Assembly (NCBI GenBank): GCA_038240335.1
Contig: JBBSDV010000047.1
Location: 1 to 17,273 of the forward strand
DNA from: JBBSDV01 sp038240335
GTDB taxonomy: Bacteria; Chloroflexota; Dehalococcoidia; DSTF01; JACRBR01
Reading direction: 5' to 3'
Length of the DNA stretch: 17,273 bases
In this document: in pieces, positions 1 to 6,233 of the stretch
Numbering within the stretch: position 1 is the stretch's first letter
How the letters are laid out: the number at the start of each line of letters is the position of its first letter
Program-made: the position numbers and the translations under genes
The notes under the pieces: model-generated
Database searches by the model: none
What the model was told of the DNA's origin: nothing
The model's input: only the letters and a program-made list of their open reading frames with translations

Positions 1-23
1 CGGCTTCAGCGTCGAAGCGATCG

Positions 24-380
24 TCATGATGCGACACCTTGAAGCAACGGCTTAAGTGAGGACAGGTGCGGATGCTGAGCGATCGTGTCCTGGATCACTT
101 CGACTTCCGACGTCGCGAGGTTCGCTGCGATGAGCATGAACTCAGCGACATGCTCTGCACCTTCACAGAACAGACGCAGCATTTCGCGGCGATCGATGAA
201 GCCCTCTGTGGATTCGACTATTAGGGCATTGATTCCATGTTCAAGCAATAACCCGAGCGCGTCGTCGCGGTCGCTGGTGGCGAACGCGATCTCCATCGGC
301 CCGAGATCGTGAAGCTCGAGCTCGATCAGGTCGCGAAAGAGGATGTGCCGGTGCAAGATGACGGCGCGACGGTTGGGCAT
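24..380 (-). CDS. Stand-alone degenerate receiver-like protein
   Basis: This 118-residue protein reads like the receiver domain of a NarL/FixJ-type response regulator with no output domain attached. The first strand (AVILHRH followed by ILFRDLIE) matches the usual 'ILIVDDHxLFRDGL' opening, and the order of hydrophobic strands (INALIVE, FMLIAAN) follows the receiver fold. The phosphorylation chemistry is absent: the acidic pair is replaced by His/Arg (residues 10-12), the phosphoacceptor Asp position reads Glu56 in LIVEST, and the conserved Thr/Ser position is Ala. Lys110 may correspond to the conserved lysine. It starts at ATG 378-380 and is divergent from the plus-strand regulators. By inference it is a phosphorylation-independent adaptor or a decaying paralogue of the LuxR-type regulator at 1061. 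The coding call is fairly good; the family call rests on visual alignment only. Confidence 0.6.
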   Translation of the reverse strand: MPNRRAVILHRHILFRDLIELELHDLGPMEIAFATSDRDDALGLLLEHGINALIVESTEGFIDRREMLRLFCEGAEHVAEFMLIAANLATSEVEVIQDTIAQHPHLSSLKPLLQGVAS

Positions 381-441
381 GGAGGTTCCGTTCAGTGCAT
401 GCTGTCTCGCCCCTTACAACGGCGGGATGCAGTGCGATGTT

Positions 442-472
442 ACGGCCGAACAAGAGCGCAAACATCGGCCGT
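442..472. repeat. Inverted repeat in divergent intergenic region
   Basis: ACGGCCGA at 442-449 is the exact reverse complement of TCGGCCGT at 465-472, with a 15-nt spacer. It lies about 60 bp upstream of the minus-strand receiver-like gene. There is no T-run, so it is not an obvious terminator. It could be an operator half-site pair, but an 8-bp GC-rich repeat can occur by chance in this composition. Confidence 0.3.
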
Positions 473-545
473 TCGATCCGCATCTGCTGAGCCAACCCGC
501 CGTGCTTTTCTCGTCCGATAGCACCGACTCCCACCCCAACGCGCG

Positions 546-578
546 TAGTCCGATCGCGGCCGCAGGTGCACCGGACTA
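546..578. repeat. Inverted repeat with 19-nt spacer
   Basis: TAGTCCG at 546-552 pairs with CGGACTA at 572-578. The spacer contains the palindrome GCGGCCGC. It could form a hairpin or mark a regulator site in the region between the divergent regulators. No run of T follows. Chance occurrence cannot be excluded. Confidence 0.25.
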
Positions 579-729
579 GTTCGATAGGACGAGTGGAGGG
601 CGGATGTATCGAGGCGATTGCAACGATCGCCGCGGCTTCTCGTTGTTGGAAAAGACGCTCGATCTTGTTGCGCGCACGACAAGTTCGAAGCTGTCAAGAA
701 ATTGAGGAATCTGATGGCTCGGCGGCATC

Positions 730-781
730 TTGACAACGGCCGCCTAAGTCCGTTGACACCTATTCGAGCGCTATGTTAACT
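730..781 (+). promoter_or_regulatory. Possible promoter region with two TTGACA boxes
   Basis: Two perfect -35-like hexamers TTGACA lie at 730-735 and 753-758. The second is followed after 17 nt by TTAACT (776-781), which shares only three positions with the -10 consensus. If used, transcription would start near 788, downstream of the ATG codons at 773 and 782, which would support translation of the regulator from GTG 1061. The -10 match is weak, so this is tentative. Confidence 0.22.
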
Positions 782-1060
782 ATGTCAGAGACAGTTCTGG
801 TCGACGCGGTAGGGAACGCCGCACCCGCAATCTTCTTGGCGCGACCACCGCAGTCTGCGCCGATATGCCGGGTGTCGATCGCAATGTTCGACGGGTCTGG
901 AGGGGAGCAAAATCCGGTCGGAAGACGCGGACAGTATCAACTTCCCCTGCGACTCGCGCGAATGAATGGTCGTGAGTATGTCGCTCTTGCTGACGCATGG
1001 GCGGCGGCTACGAATCGGATGAACGAGGCAGGATCGAAGCAGCCGAAGGGAAGCGGAGTA

Positions 1061-1786
1061 GTGTCAGTCAGTATCCTCATCGCCTGCGATCATGGCCTGG
1101 TACGCCATGCGCTGGTCTCCCTCCTTCGTCGCCAGCCCGGCGTCGACGTCGCCCGCGAGACGAACCTGACCGCAGCGCTCGGCCGCGAGGCACGCGATTC
1201 CGGCGCAAACATCGTACTGATGACGGTGGAAAACGCCGACGTCGCGGTCTCGCCCTTGCTTCGCACGGTGTATCGCGACCTCGCCGAGATTCCCGTCGTG
1301 CTACTCAACCTCGCGGACGACGATGAGCGTTTGCTCGATGCTCTCTCGCTCGGTGTCCGCGGCATCATTGACAAGAACGCCGACGGCGCGCGCCTCACGG
1401 ATTCGATCCGGGAGGTGCTCAACGGCGAGATCACCATATCGAAGCGGCTCGCGAGCCGTCTCGTCGTCGAGTTTGTCTCGGCGAAGCGAGACAAGCCGCG
1501 CCGCATGGGCGCAAACGGCGCACGGATGGCCGATGTAAGCGAGCGCGAGCTCGAGGTGTTGTCGCGGCTCGCGCGCGGCGAGTCAAATCGCGTCATCGCC
1601 GAGCGGATGTTCATCTCAATCCACACGGTGCGCGCGCACGTGCGGAGCTTGATGCAGAAGTTACAGGTACAAAACCGGGTGCAAGCGGCGACCTACGCTT
1701 TGAAGCATGGGTTGATTGCGCCGCCGCCCGCGAACGCGACGACTCGCAAGGATGCGGCCAAGGCAGCCGCTGGGGGTCGGAGCTGA
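1061..1786 (+). CDS. NarL/LuxR-type response regulator with degenerate receiver
   Basis: The 241-residue protein has a receiver-like domain (about 3-125) and a LuxR-type helix-turn-helix (about 158-220; SERELEVLSRLARGES, then a recognition region with HTVRAHV). The DNA-binding part is well conserved. The receiver is not: the first acidic-pocket residue is Cys9, the phosphoacceptor position reads Thr55 (IVLMT), the conserved Thr/Ser position is Asn83, and only Lys105 remains. It is therefore unlikely to be switched by Asp phosphorylation. GTG 1061 is preferred because GGAAGCGGAG lies just upstream, it gives the normal family length, and the receiver starts at once (MSVSILIACDH). ATG 773 or 782 would add an unrecognisable N-terminal extension. 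Its stop overlaps the next gene's ATG by one base (TGATG), so the two are probably translationally coupled. Confidence 0.82.
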   Translation: MSVSILIACDHGLVRHALVSLLRRQPGVDVARETNLTAALGREARDSGANIVLMTVENADVAVSPLLRTVYRDLAEIPVVLLNLADDDERLLDALSLGVRGIIDKNADGARLTDSIREVLNGEITISKRLASRLVVEFVSAKRDKPRRMGANGARMADVSERELEVLSRLARGESNRVIAERMFISIHTVRAHVRSLMQKLQVQNRVQAATYALKHGLIAPPPANATTRKDAAKAAAGGRS

Positions 1787-2502
1787 TGGCGATTCTGTTG
1801 GTAGAGGACGACCAGGACCTGGCGGACATCATCGCCTACACGCTCAAGCGTGCCGGCTACGATGCGATCACGACGTTCGATGGCTATCTGGCCTTGCGAC
1901 TGATTAAATCGAAGGAGCCGAGCCTCGTGCTGCTGGATGTGAACATGCCGCGCATCGACGGCTGGCAGGTGTTGCAACAGTTACGGCTGTCGTCGAGCAT
2001 CCCCGTCATCATGCTGACGGCATGCCAAAACGACGACGACATCGTCCGCGGCCTTCGTCTCGGCGCTGATGATTATGTCACCAAGCCGTTCAGCCCGACG
2101 CAGCTCGTGGCGCGCGTCGAGGCGGTCCTTCGACGCTCCGCGCTGGAGCTTGCCGGCGCAAGGGCGCGCGTACTGGAGTTGGGCGATATTCGCCTCGACC
2201 TCGGGCTTAACCGAGTCACGATTCTCGACCGGACACTGACTCTCACGAAGATCGAGTTTCGGCTGCTTCATGAGTTGGCGCTGCATGCGGGCGAGGTTGT
2301 CTCGCACCAAGAGCTCGCGCGACGGGTCTGGGGCTACCAGGAAGTGAGCAGCGGCTCGATTACCAAGAGCCACATTCGGAATCTGCGCCGCAAGATCGAG
2401 CCGGATCCGGAGAACCCGTTGTACTTGCAGACGGTGGCGGGGCTAGGCTATCGCCTCTCAGGTTCGTGCGATTCTTCGCGACCGCCGGGCGAACTGGCAT
2501 GA
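1786..2502 (+). CDS. OmpR/PhoB-family response regulator (winged helix)
   Basis: A 238-residue two-component response regulator. The receiver (1-120) has all canonical residues: acidic pair Asp8/Asp9 in LLVEDD, phosphoacceptor Asp51 in LVLLDVNMP, Thr78 in VIMLTA and Lys100 in DDYVTKPF. The C-terminal winged-helix domain (about 135-230) has the family signatures LTKIEFRLL, SHIRNLRRKIEPDPENP and TVAGLGYRL. On phosphorylation by an unknown histidine kinase it should dimerise and bind promoter DNA. ATG 1786 overlaps the preceding stop. No kinase gene is in the window. Placement just before the polysaccharide operon suggests, but does not prove, control of that operon. Confidence 0.93.
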   Translation: MAILLVEDDQDLADIIAYTLKRAGYDAITTFDGYLALRLIKSKEPSLVLLDVNMPRIDGWQVLQQLRLSSSIPVIMLTACQNDDDIVRGLRLGADDYVTKPFSPTQLVARVEAVLRRSALELAGARARVLELGDIRLDLGLNRVTILDRTLTLTKIEFRLLHELALHAGEVVSHQELARRVWGYQEVSSGSITKSHIRNLRRKIEPDPENPLYLQTVAGLGYRLSGSCDSSRPPGELA

Positions 2503-2583
2503 AGCGCGCGCCGGCATACGAGAACAGACTACACGCGAACTCAACCGGGACTTCACGCAGGCGCGGCGCCGGTTCCGTATGCT

Positions 2584-2601
2584 CGTCTCGAACGAGAGAC
2601 G
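2584..2601 (+). promoter_or_regulatory. Hairpin abutting the Shine-Dalgarno of the next regulator
   Basis: CGTCTC (2584-2589) can pair with GAGACG (2596-2601) around a 6-nt loop. The last paired G is the first base of the GGAGGG Shine-Dalgarno (2601-2606) that serves GTG 2612. A competing 5-bp pairing, CTCGT (2582-2586) with ACGAG (2592-2596), uses the same bases. This may modulate ribosome access; it could also be incidental. Confidence 0.3.
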
Positions 2602-2611
2602 GAGGGCAAGC

Positions 2612-3325
2612 GTGAAGATCTTGTTGGCGGAAGACGACATCGACCTGAGCGACGTGACGGCGTTCGCGCTGCGCCGCCAGGGGTTCAGTGTGATCCGCGC
2701 ATACTCGGGTAAGCAGACGCTTGAGCATTTCGAATCGGAGACACCAGACATCGTGCTGCTCGACCTGTGTTTGCCGGAGCCGGACGGCATCGAGGTGCTG
2801 AAGCGTATCCGCGCGCAAGGCGACACGCCGGTGATCATGCTAACGGGACGGACGGACGAACCGGCGATGGTCGAGGCGTTTACGGCCGGTGCTGATGACT
2901 ACATGACGAAGCCGTTCTCGTTTCGTCAACTGACGATGCGCGTGAACGCGGTGACGCGGCGCGCGGCGGTGAACCGCGTCTCGAGCGCGCTCGAAGTCGG
3001 GCGGCTGGCGATCGACCGCGACAACTGGAGCGTCGTCTGCGGTGGCGACGTAATCAGGTTCACGCGGCTTGAGTTTCGCATCCTGTATTGCCTCGCATCC
3101 CACTTCACGCGCGTCGCGCCGACGGAGCGGTTGCTCCGGTTCGTATGGCGAGACGACGGTGGCGACGGCAACGTACTGAAGACACACATCTCGCATATCC
3201 GGCAAAAGCTGGTGCAGGCGGAGAGCGGCTTGATGATCACCGCGGTGCCGAATGTCGGCTACACGCTGGACAACGCCGAGCAGTCGGCGCAAGTGACACC
3301 GATGGTGCGATCGAACGTGTCCTGA
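2612..3325 (+). CDS. OmpR/PhoB-family response regulator (second)
   Basis: A 237-residue response regulator of the same architecture as the previous gene but clearly diverged. The receiver has Asp8/Asp9 (LLAEDD), phosphoacceptor Asp51 (IVLLDLCLPEPDG), Thr78 (VIMLTG) and Lys100 (DDYMTKPF). The winged helix (about 130-228) includes FTRLEFRILYCL, THISHIRQKL and VPNVGYTLD. GTG 2612 is chosen over the upstream in-frame ATG 2579 because GGAGGG sits 5 nt before it and the protein then begins with the first receiver strand (MKILLAEDD). It is separated from the preceding regulator by 109 bp, which may hold its own control signals. No cognate kinase is visible. Confidence 0.9.
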   Translation: MKILLAEDDIDLSDVTAFALRRQGFSVIRAYSGKQTLEHFESETPDIVLLDLCLPEPDGIEVLKRIRAQGDTPVIMLTGRTDEPAMVEAFTAGADDYMTKPFSFRQLTMRVNAVTRRAAVNRVSSALEVGRLAIDRDNWSVVCGGDVIRFTRLEFRILYCLASHFTRVAPTERLLRFVWRDDGGDGNVLKTHISHIRQKLVQAESGLMITAVPNVGYTLDNAEQSAQVTPMVRSNVS

Positions 3326-3427
3326 ACACACACTCAACGATCACTTAACTCTAATCGCATAGAAGTAATCGGGCGTTCCCCGCGCGCTCGCCGAGGCAGT
3401 CGCATCCAGTATTGGAGAGAGCACAGT

Positions 3428-4111
3428 TTGGCAACCATTCGGCGAGAGCTGGAGACCGAGATCGGTTTCCGCGAAGAAGCGGCGTACGCGGAGCGCGACG
3501 AGAAGACGATTCAGCTCGCTTTGAAGCGAGCGCTGGATATCGTTGGCGGCGTTTGCTTACTCATTGCCCTGATCATCCCGTGGATCATCGTCGCGATCAT
3601 GATTCGCCTGGACTCGAAGGGGCCGATCTTTCTGCGTCAGACGCGGGTCGGCCGATACGGGCAGGTCTTCGGGATGTACAAGTTCCGGACCATGTGTGAC
3701 CGGGCAGATGAGATGCTGGCCGAGCTGAAGGCGCACAACGAGAAGGAAGGGGACACTCTCTTCAAGATGCGCTCTGACCCGCGGATGACGCGCGTCGGCC
3801 GGTGGCTTCGCAAGACGAGCATCGACGAGATGCCGCAGCTTCTGAACACGATTCGCGGCGAGATGAGTCTCGTCGGGCCGCGGCCGCCGTTGCCGCGCGA
3901 GGTGCAGGTCTACACCGAACGCGAGCTCGGGCGTCTCGGTACGAAACCTGGGATGACGGGCCTCTGGCAGGTGAGCGGACGGAGCTTGCTGACGTTCGAC
4001 GAGATGGTGGACCTCGATCTCAGGTACATCGACGAGTGGTCGTTGGCGAGCGACCTTGTCATTCTCGCGAAGACGTTGCCCTCAGTTGTGTCGGCGAAGG
4101 GTGCATTCTGA
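3428..4111 (+). CDS. Undecaprenyl-phosphate sugar-1-phosphate transferase (monotopic)
   Basis: A 227-residue 'bacterial sugar transferase' that starts polysaccharide assembly by moving a sugar-1-phosphate from a nucleotide sugar to polyprenyl phosphate at the inner membrane face. One hydrophobic segment (about 38-60, after KRALDIVGG) suits the re-entrant helix of the small monotopic (PglC-like) class rather than the five-helix WcaJ/WbaP class. Family motifs follow in order: GPIFLRQTRVGRYG, MYKFRTM, DPRMTRVGRWLRKTSIDEMP with the catalytic Asp133-Glu134 pair, GEMSLVGPRPPLP, and KPGMTGLWQVSGRS. The start is TTG 3428, with GGAGAG (3414-3419) at good spacing. It is the first biosynthetic gene after the regulators. 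The sugar specificity cannot be read from sequence. Confidence 0.93.
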   Translation: MATIRRELETEIGFREEAAYAERDEKTIQLALKRALDIVGGVCLLIALIIPWIIVAIMIRLDSKGPIFLRQTRVGRYGQVFGMYKFRTMCDRADEMLAELKAHNEKEGDTLFKMRSDPRMTRVGRWLRKTSIDEMPQLLNTIRGEMSLVGPRPPLPREVQVYTERELGRLGTKPGMTGLWQVSGRSLLTFDEMVDLDLRYIDEWSLASDLVILAKTLPSVVSAKGAF

Positions 4112-4264
4112 GACTGCTGTCAACTCCGCCTACCTTGACAAGCGCGTCACATCATCTTTACCGCGGCTCAACCGAGCGATTTTAGTCTGAGAATCGGGAG
4201 CGCGCCGGCGCAACATGCCGCCGTTCCCGGCGTTTAGGATCGGCAGGAGGAGACACAAACAGTT

Positions 4265-5275
4265 ATGGGAATCAAACCTCTCGTCGTCGCAGCACGCTAC
4301 AAGTTCCTGCTGATCGTACCTTTTCTGATCATTCTGCCGATTGCTGCATTAGCAACCGTTCTGAGCATCAAGAAGGAGTACACGTCGACCGCGCGACTTC
4401 TAGCGCAGGACTCTGCGATTGTCGACGTTATCGGGAACGGCGATAGCCAGTACAACTCGCCGGCGCAGAACCGGTCAAGCGACATTACGGAGCTGCTGGC
4501 GACCGATTCGTTCAAGATGGCGGTGGCGAAGCGGATTGGCCTGCCGACGGGCACGGCGCAAGAATCCGCGAACTCGATGACCGCGATCGAGAAGGGGACG
4601 AGCGCCGTTGCGAACGGTCGTCACCTGATCAATATCTCACACACGTCCAAGGACGGCGCGGAAGCGCGGGACATCGTGAACGGCATCGTAGCGGAGTATC
4701 GCGCACAGTACAGCGCCGACGTCACGAAGAACGTGAGCAACGCGACGACGGTGTACCAGTCGCAGCTGGCGACGAACAAGACGGCGCTGGATGAAGCTGA
4801 CACGGCAATCGGCGCCTACCTTGCGAAGAGGACGGGGCCGGAGAGCTTGAACAATGACCCGCGCTACCTCTCGCTGCAGAAGGATGTCGACCGGACGCAA
4901 AAGGATTATGACGCGACCCAGCAGCGCATCTCGGACATTCAGTTGCAGGAGCAGGCGACGATCAGCGGCCAGGATTATACGCTCAGTTTGAAGGACGAGG
5001 CGAATCTGCCGACGACGGCGGCGCCGACGAGTCAGAAGAAGCTGCTGGCGCTGCCGATCGCCGGGACGCTCATCGCGTTAAGCCTCGCGGCGGGAATCTT
5101 TGCCTTCCTCCTGCGAACGGACAACAGCATCCGCACATCCGAGGATTTAGAGGCGATTCCGGGGCTGGTCATGCTCGGCGCTGTGCCGGACATCAGTTTC
5201 GTGAAGAAGCGGCGTTGGCCAAAGAGTTTCTTTCGCATCGCGATTGCCGGTTTGGGCGTAACTCCGCAGAGGTAA
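4265..5275 (+). CDS. Wzz/CapA-type chain-length determinant (polysaccharide co-polymerase)
   Basis: A 336-residue membrane protein with the co-polymerase layout: a transmembrane helix near the N-terminus (about 14-33), an extracytoplasmic domain with a coiled-coil-like, Gln/Lys/Asp-rich stretch (about 165-230), a Pro/Ala segment before the second membrane helix (about 259-283), and a short cytoplasmic tail ending in lysines and arginines. It would set polymer length together with the polymerase at 6233. The kinase domain found in fused Wzc proteins is absent; the separate P-loop gene follows 34 bp downstream, as in CapA/CapB or CpsC/CpsD pairs. AGGAGGAG (4245-4252) lies 12 nt before ATG 4265. 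The preceding 153-bp gap has no clear terminator or promoter. Confidence 0.85.
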   Translation: MGIKPLVVAARYKFLLIVPFLIILPIAALATVLSIKKEYTSTARLLAQDSAIVDVIGNGDSQYNSPAQNRSSDITELLATDSFKMAVAKRIGLPTGTAQESANSMTAIEKGTSAVANGRHLINISHTSKDGAEARDIVNGIVAEYRAQYSADVTKNVSNATTVYQSQLATNKTALDEADTAIGAYLAKRTGPESLNNDPRYLSLQKDVDRTQKDYDATQQRISDIQLQEQATISGQDYTLSLKDEANLPTTAAPTSQKKLLALPIAGTLIALSLAAGIFAFLLRTDNSIRTSEDLEAIPGLVMLGAVPDISFVKKRRWPKSFFRIAIAGLGVTPQR

Positions 5276-5309
5276 CGACGTTCTCGTAAGGGAGAGGGGT
5301 AACCGGCAC

Positions 5310-6080
5310 ATGGCCATCCAGGACACAATTCAAGACCGCGCACGCTCGACAGCGCGCAGCGAGACGGTCGTCGGGCAGAAGTTCGCGCGTCTCGTTACGG
5401 AAATCGAAGAAGAAGCGATAGATGGCTCCGTATTCGAGACGGTCGAGGAGCGATACCGGCAAATTGCGGCGCGCTGCCTCGACACGAACCGCCCGACGAA
5501 AAGCCAGTCGGTGGCCGTGTCGAGCGCATCGCTCGGCGATGGAGTGTCGTCGGTGGCGATTGGCATCGCGACGGCAGCGGCGCGCAACCTCGGTTCGGAT
5601 GTGCTGATCCTGGAGACGGACATGCAGCGGCCGCAGCTCGCCGACGACTTCGGCGTCGAGGCGGTGTTGGGATTGAGCGACTACCTGTCGTCCGATATCG
5701 AGTTGCAGTCGATCGTTCAGGAGACGCGCGCGCCGAAGGTATGGCTGCTGCCGGCGGGCCGGCGAACGCCCAACCCAGGTCCGCTGATTCGCTCGGATAA
5801 GTTTCACGAGTTGATGAAGTCGCTGCACGGCGTCTTTCACACGATCATCATCGACACACCGCCGCTTCTGACATCGCCGCACGCGGCGGTCATCGCTAAT
5901 CAGGCCGATGGCCTCGTGCTCGTCGTGCGGGCCGGGCACACGCATGTCAACGACGCGGCGAAGGCGCTCAAGGCGGCCGGTCAGATTCCGGTGCGCGGCG
6001 TCGTTCTGAACCGCACCCGTGTATGGCTGCCGGCCTGGCTGTCGCGGCTCTTCGGCGTCTCTCGCTACGAGCTGGACTAG
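5310..6080 (+). CDS. CpsD/BY-kinase-like P-loop protein with defective Walker A
   Basis: A 256-residue protein of the CpsD/CapB bacterial tyrosine-kinase family, the usual cytoplasmic partner of the chain-length protein. The entry helix (EERYRQIAARCLD, about 46-58), Walker A' (VLILETDMQRP) and Walker B (HTIIIDTPPLL, about 177-187) align well. The Walker A loop, normally GEGKS[ST], reads GDGVSS at residues 76-81: Val79 (codon GTG, two changes from a lysine codon) replaces the ATP-binding lysine. The Walker A' first Asp is Glu102. The C-terminus has a single Tyr (residue 253) rather than a tyrosine cluster. It is therefore probably not an active autokinase and may act as a scaffold. Shine-Dalgarno GGGAGAGGGG (5290-5299) precedes ATG 5310. 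Confidence 0.85.
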   Translation: MAIQDTIQDRARSTARSETVVGQKFARLVTEIEEEAIDGSVFETVEERYRQIAARCLDTNRPTKSQSVAVSSASLGDGVSSVAIGIATAAARNLGSDVLILETDMQRPQLADDFGVEAVLGLSDYLSSDIELQSIVQETRAPKVWLLPAGRRTPNPGPLIRSDKFHELMKSLHGVFHTIIIDTPPLLTSPHAAVIANQADGLVLVVRAGHTHVNDAAKALKAAGQIPVRGVVLNRTRVWLPAWLSRLFGVSRYELD

Positions 6081-6089
6081 GCTCGCGCC

Positions 6090-6233
6090 ATGCAGTTCTT
6101 CATGGCGTTCCTATTCGTGTTTCTGTTCGTCGGTATGTCGACGGCGAAGCTGGGCTGGTTCAGCTACGTCGCGATCATCGGCCTCGCCGGCGTGATGGCC
6201 GGTGCGTACGCATTCTCCAGCGCGGTCTGGTGA
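6090..6233 (+). CDS. Small two-helix membrane protein, 47 residues
   Basis: ATG 6090 opens a 47-codon frame that ends in TGA 6231-6233, and that stop shares one base with the polymerase ATG (TGATG). The product is hydrophobic with two likely membrane helices (about 2-17 and 24-43) joined by a short loop STAKLGW. Third codon positions are nearly all G or C, as in the neighbouring genes, which argues for real coding. It starts 9 nt after the CpsD-like stop; no strong Shine-Dalgarno is visible, so translation may be coupled. I do not recognise a family. From position, it could be an accessory subunit of the polymerase or chain-length complex, but that is inference only. Confidence 0.65.
   Translation: MQFFMAFLFVFLFVGMSTAKLGWFSYVAIIGLAGVMAGAYAFSSAVW

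Larger units (their letters stand above)
381..1060. other. Long region between divergent regulators, no confident gene
   Basis: About 680 bp separates the minus-strand receiver-like gene from the GTG start chosen for the LuxR-type regulator. An open frame continuous with that regulator reaches back to ATG 773 or 782, adding 96 or 93 residues with no recognisable domain, and neither ATG has a Shine-Dalgarno. Other frames here look like non-coding shadows. Visible structure: an 8-bp inverted repeat (442-449 with 465-472), a 7-bp inverted repeat (546-552 with 572-578) and two TTGACA hexamers (730-735, 753-758). It probably carries the divergent promoters. Confidence 0.45.

Noticed and set aside
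4112..4264. Possible terminator or promoter between the initiating transferase and the chain-length gene
   Set aside because: Only a 4-bp GCTC/GAGC stem near a short T stretch, and a TTGACA (4134-4139) with no fitting -10; not strong enough to list.
6023..6232. Upstream extension of the polymerase frame
   Set aside because: It overlaps the CpsD-like gene and the small membrane protein, is Arg-rich, and ATG 6233 is ideally placed by the TGATG overlap.
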